A DNA stretch of 64,000 nt from Phycisphaerales bacterium (GTDB taxonomy: Bacteria; Planctomycetota; Phycisphaerae; Phycisphaerales; UBA1924). A model generated the notes under the pieces. The model made no database searches, was not told the origin of the DNA, and saw only the letters and a list, made by a program, of their open reading frames with translations. Below, in pieces: positions 55,447 through 63,163 of this stretch. The stretch lies in assembly GCA_029260515.1 (NCBI GenBank), contig JAJDDC010000040.1, positions 124,001 through 188,000 of the forward strand, in the 5' to 3' direction. The translations under genes were made by a program, and so were the position numbers. The stretch's first letter is position 1, and each line of letters starts with the position of its first letter.

Positions 55447-55860
55447 GCTCGTCACTCCTTGAAAACAGTCACTCGCGAGAACGCTGCCCGCTCCGCGGGC
55501 GGGGTCCGTTTGCCGCGGCTGACCCGGGCGGTCTCCTCCGACCGTCCGGCTCGCCGGCCCGTCAGGGCCCCGCGTGACGCCCTCACACCGAGGACGCCGC
55601 GCGGCGACCCTTCCGCGGCACCCACAGGATCGACTTCGATCCAACATGTTGTGAGCGATCACGGGGTGTGGAGCCCAGGCGCGTGCCGCCTGTGACGCCT
55701 GCGCCCAAAGCGACGTCCCCAGCCCCGTTACTCGGACTCGGCGTGCCCCCGCACGCCCCCGCAAAGCTTGCCTATCCACACCCGACCGGTCACCCAAAAA
55801 GAAGACCGGGCGCCCCGCTGGGCGCCCGGCGCTGCTCTTTTGATGGGGTAGCGCTCGCCG
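55447..55860. promoter_or_regulatory. Leader of the pseudopilin-secretin cluster and 3' region of the HEAT-repeat gene
   Basis: The 414 bases between the first pseudopilin start and the HEAT-repeat gene stop contain the terminator at 55790-55829 and, by position, the promoter of the cluster. The open frame extending upstream of the pilin start lacks a ribosome-binding site and coding-like composition and is not called. Confidence 0.5.
55790..55829 (-). terminator. Terminator of the HEAT-repeat gene
   Basis: On the minus strand CCGGGCGCCC-AGCG-GGGCGCCCGG forms a ten-base stem followed by TCTTCTTTTTGGG, an intrinsic terminator about 30 bases after the stop codon. It separates this gene from the pseudopilin cluster. 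Confidence 0.88.
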
Positions 55861-58086
55861 CTACTCGTTGCGGGCCCGCACCGCCCGAGACTCCCCGCCG
55901 TCCTGGAACATCAGGGGCAGAAGCTGGTCGTTGGGCAGGTTCATCGCCCCCATCGCCGCCGCGGCCTGGGTCGCGAGTGTGTAGTCGCTGCTGCGGGCCA
56001 ACTCCACGAGGCGCCGGACCTGCCGCTCGTCGAGCATCTTGCCGTACCGCTTGCCCGAGTCGGCAACCAGCTTGAGCATCGCCAGCCGTTCGCCCCCGCC
56101 CAGGTCCAGCGCCCGGTTCATCAGCGCGGACTGGGCACGCTGCTGGGGCACGTGTGCGAGCACCTCGCCGATGTCGAGCATCACGACGCCCTGCGTCTGC
56201 GCCAGCTCCGCGATCAGCGGGGCCGCCGCGTCGTTCACGTCCAGCACCGCGTTCTGCGACACCGCCAGGTCCCGCAGCACCGCCAACGCGCGGTCCGCAT
56301 AGTCGGCCGCCTCGTCCTGCGTGATCGGCCCACCGGACGCGGCCAGGATCAGACCCTCGGTCGCGTTGCGGAACATCGTCGCGTCGATACCGACCCGTCG
56401 GACCAGCACCGACTGGTCACGCCGGTACAGGCGGGAGAAGTACTCCAGCTCATCGGGCGAGACCATCGCCATGACGGGCGTGACGCCCAGCTTCGGGTCG
56501 TTGCGCGCCTCGTCGATCAGCGCCCGCGTGCCCTCGCCGGACAAGGAGGTGACGATGAGATCGATGCCGGGGGCCTCGGCGATCGCGCCCCGCAGCTCGC
56601 CCATACCCGATGCCGCCGGCGGGAGCACCTCGTAGCCCTCGCCCTCGAGTGTCGAGCGGTGCCGCTCGTACTCCTCACGGTCGTCCCCGGTCAGCACGAT
56701 CGCGTACCGGGCCGAAGCGTCGCGGACTGCGCTGGCAAGCAAAGGCGTCACGCGCTCCGAACCCTCGAACGGGCTCAGGGGCTGGGCCTTGCCCAACGCC
56801 AACGCGGCCTCGTACTGCACGCGCCTGTTCTGGTACCGGACCGCCTCCAGCAGCGGGCGACGCGAGCCGGTCCCTCCCCAGAGCGACTGGCCGCCCGCGG
56901 TCATCTCGATCGCCGCGATCACGCGGCGCGACAACGGCGTGTCCCGGTCGTCCAGGGCACGGGCCAGGGCGATCTGCGCGACCGACGGCCCGGCCGCGAC
57001 CGCGAAGTACTCGGCCTCACGCCGCTCGGGCGGGTACGCCGGGTTCGCGTAGCCCTCGGGCGAGTCCAGCTCGCGCGAGTAGTTGGCCGCGATCCACAAC
57101 GCGACCGCGTCAGGGCTCGAAGGATCGTTGCGGAGCGATGTCTCGGCCGTCCGCATCGCCATCGCCTCGTGGAAGACCTCAGAAAGCACCGGCGTCGGGA
57201 TCAGCCCGATCGCAGGCTCGTAGTCCCACAGAAGCTGGTTCTTCTCGTCGGGGAAGCTGGTCAGCTCGCTCCGCTCGTCGTAGTACGCCTCGGCCAGCGA
57301 GTAGAAGAGGCCCGCCACGTCCATCCCGGGCCGCCCGCCGAGCTGGTCGATGGCCCAGGCCGTCGTCTCCCGCACACGCTCGACATCGGTGTCGCGGTTC
57401 AGCCGTGTGATGTACGGCAGGCTGGTCCGGTACGGGATCTGCCCGAGCACCTCGACCAACGCCTCCTGCCTCGCCGGGTCGAGCCCGGGCAGGGCGGCGA
57501 CCAGCGGCATGATCGCCTGGCGCCCCATCCCCACCATGACCTGCTGGACCTGCGCCTTCAGGTTCGGATTCGCATTGGCCAGGTACGTCTCCATCAGCTG
57601 CGGCATCGCGTACTCGCCCGCGGCCAGCAGCCGCTGACGGGCGATCTGGCGCGCACGAAGCCCGCCCTCGTCGAGCAACCTGATGTTCCGCGCAACCTCG
57701 TCGGGAGAACGCACCCGCTCAAGCTTGCCGGCCTTGTAACCCTGGTCCAGGCGGGCAGCCAGCTCCTCGAGCATCCCGATCCGCATCGCCCGCGACAGCG
57801 TCTCGAGAAACCGATCCAGCTCGCCGGATCGCTCGATGATCTCCACCAGGTCCGTATTCGGAATGCCCCGGTCGAGCAGCTCGGCCATCGCGCCCGCCGC
57901 CGCCTCGTACGGCCCGACGCGGACGAAGTGGTTGATGTCGTCGATCAGCTCGCGTTCGGTCTTCTCGGCCGTGTCCTGCTGGGCCAGCGCCATGCCGGTC
58001 AGTCCGGGAACGACGGGCAGGGCGATCAGCCCCAAAGCGAGCAGCGCCCACGTCAGTCGACAGACTCCGGCATTGGCTCTGACCAC
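55861..58086 (-). CDS. Secreted HEAT-repeat protein with receiver-like domain
   Basis: A 741-residue protein; a GTG at 58086 with AGGAG upstream opens a signal peptide (VCRLTWALLALGLIALPVVPG...ALAQ). Residues about 40-455 and 570-735 are helical repeats of HEAT/armadillo type (e.g. ARQRLLAAGEYAMPQLMETYLANANPNLKAQVQQVMVGMG; RRVQYEAALALGKAQPL). Between them, about 458-565, is an alpha/beta domain (YAIVLTGDDREEYERHRSTLEGEGYEVLP, GIDLIVTSLS, VTPVMAMVSPDE, VRRVGI) resembling a response-regulator receiver but without the phosphorylated aspartate. An exported receiver-like fold is unusual. No function is recognised; protein-protein scaffolding in the periplasm is the likeliest role. Confidence 0.75.
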   Translation of the reverse strand: MVRANAGVCRLTWALLALGLIALPVVPGLTGMALAQQDTAEKTERELIDDINHFVRVGPYEAAAGAMAELLDRGIPNTDLVEIIERSGELDRFLETLSRAMRIGMLEELAARLDQGYKAGKLERVRSPDEVARNIRLLDEGGLRARQIARQRLLAAGEYAMPQLMETYLANANPNLKAQVQQVMVGMGRQAIMPLVAALPGLDPARQEALVEVLGQIPYRTSLPYITRLNRDTDVERVRETTAWAIDQLGGRPGMDVAGLFYSLAEAYYDERSELTSFPDEKNQLLWDYEPAIGLIPTPVLSEVFHEAMAMRTAETSLRNDPSSPDAVALWIAANYSRELDSPEGYANPAYPPERREAEYFAVAAGPSVAQIALARALDDRDTPLSRRVIAAIEMTAGGQSLWGGTGSRRPLLEAVRYQNRRVQYEAALALGKAQPLSPFEGSERVTPLLASAVRDASARYAIVLTGDDREEYERHRSTLEGEGYEVLPPAASGMGELRGAIAEAPGIDLIVTSLSGEGTRALIDEARNDPKLGVTPVMAMVSPDELEYFSRLYRRDQSVLVRRVGIDATMFRNATEGLILAASGGPITQDEAADYADRALAVLRDLAVSQNAVLDVNDAAAPLIAELAQTQGVVMLDIGEVLAHVPQQRAQSALMNRALDLGGGERLAMLKLVADSGKRYGKMLDERQVRRLVELARSSDYTLATQAAAAMGAMNLPNDQLLPLMFQDGGESRAVRARNE

Positions 58087-58561
58087 GACAATCTCCTGGC
58101 AGTGTTGGGAAGCCCCGCCGCCCCGGCGGCCTGACGACGGACCCCGACCGCCCAGGGTCCCGGCCCGCTCCCGGTTCCATACGAGGACCCACAGGCACGG
58201 ATGCCGCCCGCCGTGCAATCGGAAGGCCAGCACTCTATCTGTCCCGCGCGCGGGGTGTCAATCGAGCGTGGGCGCCGGGGGGGGTGTATTCGGACCCACG
58301 CCCGCCCTGCCCGGGGCCCACGACCCAGGCGCCCCTCCCGCGGGCCCTGGGGGGCGGCGCGGCGATCCCAGGGCACGAACGAGCCAACATTCTCGGCCGC
58401 ACCGGGTCCGACACCCCGGTCCCAGAACCAGATTCTGCAGCCGTCAGGGCAGAACGAACGCCTGCCCATCAAGCGTGGGGTGGTTTGCGACGATGCTGCG
58501 GGAGCCGTGGGGCGTGCCGATTTGGCCGCATTCACCGACTCTGTTAGCGAGGTGAGACGAC
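58087..58561. promoter_or_regulatory. Divergent intergenic region
   Basis: The 475 bases between the HEAT-repeat gene and the HTH-receiver gene must carry two outward promoters. Short open frames here are Arg/Pro/Gly-rich in all frames and have no ribosome-binding sites, so I see no gene. GAGGTGA directly before 58562 is the ribosome-binding site of the regulator. Confidence 0.45.
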
Positions 58562-59140
58562 ATGCCGCTTGACAAGGACGTGCTGACAACCGGCGAGGTG
58601 GCCAAGATCTGCAACGTGGCGCCCCGCACGGTTTCCAAGTGGTTCGATTCCGGCCAGCTCAAGGGCTACCGGATCCCTGGGTCGAAGGACCGGCGGATCC
58701 CAGTCGCCGAGCTCTACCGGTTCATGAAGGAGCACCACATCCCCATGGACGGGATCACCTCGGGCTCGACCCGGGTGCTCATCGTCGACGGGGAGCAGGA
58801 GATCGCCGACGCGCTCTCCCGCGTGCTCACCGAGCAGACCAGCTACGAGGTCCGCGCCGCGACCACCGGCTTCCAGGCCGGCCTCGAGTGCGAGCGCTTC
58901 CGCCCGCATGTGGTCCTCATCGACATCCACCTGGGCGACTCGGACGCCAAGATGATCACCAACCTCATCCGTTCCTCCGGGGCGATGCAGATGACGCGGA
59001 TCATCGCCATGAGCGGGAAGCTCACCGACGGCCAGGCCCAGGGCCTCCGCGCCGCCGGCTACGACGGCTTCCTCAAGAAGCCCTTCCAGGTTCGCCAGGT
59101 CGTCGAGTCCATCGAGAACGTCACCAGCCTCGCCGCCTGA
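58562..59140 (+). CDS. HTH-receiver fusion regulator
   Basis: A 192-residue protein. Residues 5-60 are a BldC/MerR-like helix-turn-helix (LTTGEVAKICNVAPRTVSKWFDSGQLKGYRIPGSKDRRIP). Residues 72-190 are a receiver domain: VLIVDGEQE (acidic pocket with one Asp changed to Gly), VVLIDIHLGD with the probable phosphorylated aspartate, AMSGK and FLKKPF with the conserved lysine. DNA-binding N-terminal to the receiver is the reverse of the usual order. It probably binds promoter DNA in a phosphorylation-dependent way. No kinase gene is adjacent. Confidence 0.85.
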   Translation: MPLDKDVLTTGEVAKICNVAPRTVSKWFDSGQLKGYRIPGSKDRRIPVAELYRFMKEHHIPMDGITSGSTRVLIVDGEQEIADALSRVLTEQTSYEVRAATTGFQAGLECERFRPHVVLIDIHLGDSDAKMITNLIRSSGAMQMTRIIAMSGKLTDGQAQGLRAAGYDGFLKKPFQVRQVVESIENVTSLAA

Positions 59141-59169
59141 GCGGGCGACGACAACCCAGACCTTCGCCG

Positions 59170-59200
59170 CGGGCCCGTCGAATCTTCGGCGGGCCCGTTT
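59170..59200 (+). terminator. Terminator after the HTH-receiver gene
   Basis: CGGGCCCGTCGAA and TTCGGCGGGCCCG pair over 12-13 bases (one G-U) and are followed by TTT. It lies 30 bases after the regulator stop and before the convergent peptidase gene. Confidence 0.8.
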
Positions 59201-59216
59201 CGTGCGCGCCCGGCGC

Positions 59217-60305
59217 CTACTTGCTGGCCATGTACGCGGCGAGGATGTCGCACGCCGCCTGCAGGTCGCGCGTGTCGGCCATCTCCGTCACGGTGTGGAT
59301 GTACCGCGTCCCCACAGTGATACCGATGGCTTTCGCGCCAGCCGCGGCCTGCTGCGCCGCCGCCCCATCCTGCCCGCCCGCGGCGAGGATCGAACGCTGG
59401 TACTTGATCTTCTTCTTCTTCGCCAGCGCCTCGACCTCACGGACCAGATCCGCGTCCGCGATGAACGACCCATCCTTGATATGCAGCGCGAACCCATCGC
59501 CCTGGACCGTCACCCGCTCGGCGTCGGGCACCCCCGGCGTGTCGCACGAGAGCGTGACGTCGATGCCCAGCCCGACGTCTGGACGGACCGCGTACGACGC
59601 GGCCTTGGCGCCACGCAGCCCGACCTCCTCCTGCGACGTGAACGCGACCACGACCTCGCAGTCGTGCCCCGCGCCGGACTTGTCGAGCTGGCGGACCGCC
59701 TCGATCCCCAGCCAGCACGCGACACGGTTGTCCAGTGCCTTGCTCACAACCTTGTGCCCGATCTCGACCAGCGGCTCGTCCATGACGATGAAATCGCCGA
59801 CCTGGACCTTCTTGCGGACCTCCGCGGGCTCGAGCCCCAGGTCCACAAAAAACTCCTTCACCTCGGGTACCTTCTTGCGATCCTCGGCGCTGGAGATGTG
59901 CACCGGGCGCCCGCCCGGGTTCATCACGCCCTTGTAGTCCCCGTTGTCGGTGCACACGAGCACGCGACGGCTGAACAGGTTCCGAGGGTCGAACCCCCCC
60001 GCGGGGTTGATCCACAAGAACCCCTTGTCGTCGATCGAGTACACGAAGAACCCGATCTCGTCGGTGTGGCACAGGAGCATGACCTTCGTCGCGCCCTCGA
60101 CCCGCTTGCCCGTGGAGCCGCCGCCCGAATTCTTGCCCTTCGCGCCCGCGCGAGGGAACCGCCGACAGATCAGCGAGCCGAGCGCGTCCGTCTCCACCTC
60201 GTCAAACAGGCCCTTGATCTCCTTCTCGATCAGGGCGCGGACACGATGCTCGCGCCCGGGCACGCCGGGCGTCTCGCAGAGTCGGCGGAGCAGGTCGATG
60301 TTCAA
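59217..60305 (-). CDS. M42-family metallo-aminopeptidase
   Basis: A 362-residue protein. A TTG at 60305 with AGGAG upstream yields NIDLLRRLCETPGVPGREHRVR, the exact family N-terminus; the only in-frame ATG further up has no such site. Metal ligands are in LLCHTDEIGFFV, ALDNRVACWLG, FTSQEEVGLRGA (catalytic and binding glutamates), IDVTLSCDTPG and the final TRYIHTVTEM. M42 peptidases are cobalt/zinc aminopeptidases forming large tetrahedral complexes in the cytoplasm. A Gly/Ser/Lys loop (GAKGKNSGGGSTGKR) is inserted near residue 52. Confidence 0.9.
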   Translation of the reverse strand: MNIDLLRRLCETPGVPGREHRVRALIEKEIKGLFDEVETDALGSLICRRFPRAGAKGKNSGGGSTGKRVEGATKVMLLCHTDEIGFFVYSIDDKGFLWINPAGGFDPRNLFSRRVLVCTDNGDYKGVMNPGGRPVHISSAEDRKKVPEVKEFFVDLGLEPAEVRKKVQVGDFIVMDEPLVEIGHKVVSKALDNRVACWLGIEAVRQLDKSGAGHDCEVVVAFTSQEEVGLRGAKAASYAVRPDVGLGIDVTLSCDTPGVPDAERVTVQGDGFALHIKDGSFIADADLVREVEALAKKKKIKYQRSILAAGGQDGAAAQQAAAGAKAIGITVGTRYIHTVTEMADTRDLQAACDILAAYMASK

Positions 60306-60393
60306 GACTGATTCTCCTGTATACGGGGTCAAGAGCATAGCCGCGGCCGCCGGCCGCCCACGGGGCGACCGGCTCGGGCCATAGGCTTGCACG

Positions 60394-61638
60394 ATGACCG
60401 CCCGCACACCCCTCCTGGAGACGCATCAATCCCGCGGGGCGATGCTCGCGACGTACGGCACACGCGAACTGGGCGCGCCGATCGTCGCGGCCTTCGGACC
60501 GCTCGAACTCGAATACGCCGCTTTGCGCAAGCACGCGGTCTTGTTCGACGCCGCCCACCGGGCGACGATCGAGATTACCGGCGACGACCGCCTGGGTTTC
60601 CTCAACAACCTGATCACCCAGCGTGTCGCAGACATGCGCCCCGGCGAGTCTCGCGACTCGTTCTGGCTCACCCGCAAGGGACGCGTCGCCGCCGACCTCC
60701 GCATCACCGAACTCGGCGACCGCACACGCGTGGACCTCGACCTGCTCGTCGCGGGCGAGACCCGCGACGCCCTCGAGGGCTACCTCTTCGCCGAGGACGT
60801 CACAATCGCCGACATCACCGAGTCAACCCACCGCCTGTGGCTCATGGGCCCGACCGCGGCCCGCCTGCTGGCAGAGGCGGTCGAGCCCCCCCCGGGGGGC
60901 GCCGCCGACGCCTCGTCCGGGCCAACCGACCCGGTCTCCGCGTTGCCGCGCAACCGCGCGACCCGAGGCAAAATCGCCGGCGTACCCGTCCTCATCGACC
61001 GCCGCGATCTGTGCGCACAAACAGGCTACGAGCTGAGCGTGCCGTGCGAGCACACGCAGCGCGTCTACTCGAGACTGATCGAGCTCGGCGAGCCATCCGA
61101 TGCCCAGCCCGAGCAGCCGTCGCCTGACTCGCTCGTCCCGGGCGTCCGCATGCGGCGGTGCGGGTGGCACGCGATCAACGTCGCCCGCATCGAGGCGGGC
61201 GCCCCGATCTTCAACCTCGACTTCGACGCGACCTGCCTGCCCGCCGAGACCGGCCTGCTCGGCTCGCGCGTGGACTTCAAGAAGGGGTGCTACCTGGGCC
61301 AGGAAGTCGTCGCACGCATGCACTCGCTGGGCCACCCGAAGCAGACACTCGTCGGACTCCGCGTCGATGCCCCAGCCCAAGAGGACGACGCGCCGCTGCC
61401 CGCCTCCGGCACGAAGGCGTACGCGACCGACGCCCGCGAGCGGGTTATCGGACACGTGACGAGTTCAACGATCTCCCCGATGCTCGGCGCCGCGCCCATC
61501 GCGCTGGCGATGATCCGCTGGGGCTCGCACGAGCCCGGGACGCGTCTGCAGCTTGTAGACGGCGGACACGAATCGATCGCCGTCGTGCAGGGCGATCTGC
61601 GATTCTGGCCGCCACGCGGGGCAATCGAGAACTCCTGA
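60394..61638 (+). CDS. ygfZ: YgfZ/GcvT-like folate-binding protein
   Basis: A 414-residue protein of the YgfZ branch of glycine-cleavage T-like proteins. The signature K-G-C-Y-x-G-Q-E appears as KKGCYLGQEVVARM at about residue 297. GDDRLGFLNNLITQRV and RKGRVAADLRI mark the folate-binding domain. YgfZ proteins use tetrahydrofolate to support assembly or repair of certain iron-sulfur enzymes. The start lies 88 bases from the divergent M42 peptidase start. Confidence 0.88.
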   Translation: MTARTPLLETHQSRGAMLATYGTRELGAPIVAAFGPLELEYAALRKHAVLFDAAHRATIEITGDDRLGFLNNLITQRVADMRPGESRDSFWLTRKGRVAADLRITELGDRTRVDLDLLVAGETRDALEGYLFAEDVTIADITESTHRLWLMGPTAARLLAEAVEPPPGGAADASSGPTDPVSALPRNRATRGKIAGVPVLIDRRDLCAQTGYELSVPCEHTQRVYSRLIELGEPSDAQPEQPSPDSLVPGVRMRRCGWHAINVARIEAGAPIFNLDFDATCLPAETGLLGSRVDFKKGCYLGQEVVARMHSLGHPKQTLVGLRVDAPAQEDDAPLPASGTKAYATDARERVIGHVTSSTISPMLGAAPIALAMIRWGSHEPGTRLQLVDGGHESIAVVQGDLRFWPPRGAIENS

Positions 61639-61716
61639 GATGTTGGCCATCGCCCGGGCCGGGTTGTGTTAGACTCCGGGTTGGTATCAAGGTGTCTCAA
61701 CGACCGGAGGTTTCAG

Positions 61717-61941
61717 ATGAACCGACTCGCACTGATCGCGCTGCTCGCGGCCCTCGGCCTGCTCTTCACGGGCGGCTGCGAGGAGGGCTCGTCCGACAGC
61801 GCCGCCGACAACATCGAGCAGGCCGCCGAGGACGCCGGTGACGCCGTCGGCGACGCCGCCGAGGACGCCGAGGATGCGGCCGAAGACTTGCTCGACGACG
61901 CCGAAGACGCGGTGGACGACGCGCTCGACGACGGCCCCTGA
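61717..61941 (+). CDS. Small acidic lipoprotein
   Basis: A 74-residue protein with GGAGG upstream of ATG 61717. MNRLALIALLAALGLLFTGGC is a lipoprotein signal with lipobox TGGC. The mature part of 54 residues is almost only Ala, Asp and Glu in near-heptad order (DAAEDAEDAAEDLLDDAEDAVDDALDD), predicting one long acidic amphipathic helix. The family is not recognised. It might act as a periplasmic spacer, chaperone-like helix or cation buffer. It follows the YgfZ-like gene by 78 bases. Confidence 0.75.
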   Translation: MNRLALIALLAALGLLFTGGCEEGSSDSAADNIEQAAEDAGDAVGDAAEDAEDAAEDLLDDAEDAVDDALDDGP

Positions 61942-61989
61942 GCCAGCGCCCCACACGCCGCTGAAACACAGGGCGTCAACTACGCCCTC

Positions 61990-63129
61990 TCACACGCAGA
62001 CACCCACGTTGCGCCTGCGGTACGTCAGTTCAACATCATCACCGACGCGTTTGACACGCCAGAGCCCGAACCGCCGCCCGGCGGCCAGCGTCTGCGCCGG
62101 GCGCCCGCTCGCGACCGACCGAGCCTGATCGTCACCCAGCAGCATCGGCGCGACGTACACCACCGCCTCGTCCACCAGGTCGTGCTCGAACAGCGAGCCG
62201 AGCAGCGCCGGACCAGCCTCGCACAGAATGCTCGACACGCCCATGCGCTCCCCGAGCGTCCGCAGCAGCATCTCCAGACGCAGGCGGCCGTTGTCCTCGG
62301 GCACACCCAGAATCATCACGCCCGCCTCCTCAAGGGCGCGGCGTTTCTCATCCGTGATACCCGCCGTCACCAGATCCTTCGAGCACGCGACCACCGTCGG
62401 GACGTCACGCGCGGTGCGCACAACCCTTGCACCGATCGGCGTGTCCAGGTCCGTGTCGATCACCACGCGCGTGGCGACGCGGCGCACACGCCGCACATCG
62501 CGCGCATTGAGTGTCGGATCGTCGGCGAGCACTGTCCCCGATCCCGTCAGCACCGCGTCCACGCGTGCACGCAACCGGTGCACTCGCACGCGCGACGCGG
62601 GCGAGCTGATCCACTTGCTCTCGCCCGTCCGTGTCGCGATCCGCCCGTCGATCGTCTGCGCCCACTTCGCGATCACCCAGGGCAGTCCGGTGGTAACCCG
62701 CCTGACGAACGGATCGCCCACACCTGTCGCGAGCGTGCTCTCGACGCACAACCCCGCGCGCACACCGCGCGATCGCAATACCTCCGCCCCACCCCCCGAA
62801 TCTGGCGCCGGGTCGGCTCTCGCGAACACGACGCGCTCGATGCCCGCCTCGACAACCGCCTCCGTGCAAGGCGGCTGCTTGCCCGTGTGACAGCACGGCT
62901 CGAGTGTGCAGTACAGCGTCGCCCCGCGTGGATCCTCGCCCCGCCGCCGACAGTCCGCGATCGCCTCGCGTTCGGCGTGCAGACCGCCGAACTCCCGATG
63001 GTGTCCCAGCCCGATCACGCGCCCGTCGCGCACGATCACGGCCCCCACCATCGGGTTCGGCTCCACAAGCCCCGCGCCCCGCAGCGCGAGCCGCGCCGCC
63101 AGGTCCAGCATCCGCCGCGTCTCGTTCAC
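61990..63129 (-). CDS. ribD: Bifunctional riboflavin deaminase/reductase RibD
   Basis: A 379-residue protein. The N-terminal deaminase has HAERE (51-53) and PCCHTGKQPPC (78-88), the zinc-binding His and two Cys, in VEPNPMVGAVIVRDG context. The C-terminal reductase has KWAQTIDGRIATRTGESKWISS, VDAVLTGSGTVLADDPTLNARD and ILCEAGPALLGSL. It catalyses the second and third steps of riboflavin synthesis after RibA. A GTG at 63129 is taken as start because it reaches the family N-terminus (NETRRMLDLAARLA). It is 34 bases downstream of the RNase HII-like gene on the same strand. The C-terminus ends YRRRNVGVCV. Confidence 0.94.
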   Translation of the reverse strand: MNETRRMLDLAARLALRGAGLVEPNPMVGAVIVRDGRVIGLGHHREFGGLHAEREAIADCRRRGEDPRGATLYCTLEPCCHTGKQPPCTEAVVEAGIERVVFARADPAPDSGGGAEVLRSRGVRAGLCVESTLATGVGDPFVRRVTTGLPWVIAKWAQTIDGRIATRTGESKWISSPASRVRVHRLRARVDAVLTGSGTVLADDPTLNARDVRRVRRVATRVVIDTDLDTPIGARVVRTARDVPTVVACSKDLVTAGITDEKRRALEEAGVMILGVPEDNGRLRLEMLLRTLGERMGVSSILCEAGPALLGSLFEHDLVDEAVVYVAPMLLGDDQARSVASGRPAQTLAAGRRFGLWRVKRVGDDVELTYRRRNVGVCV

Positions 63130-63163
63130 GCCAAGAGCGTACGCCCCACCGCAACGCGGACGC

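Noticed and set aside
56152-58134. A 660-codon plus-strand frame opposite the HEAT-repeat gene
   Set aside because: Extremely Arg/His/Gln-rich with no recognisable motif; antisense shadow.
58201-58572. A 123-codon plus-strand frame upstream of the HTH-receiver gene
   Set aside because: Low-complexity Arg/Pro composition, no ribosome-binding site, and overlap with the start of the real regulator.
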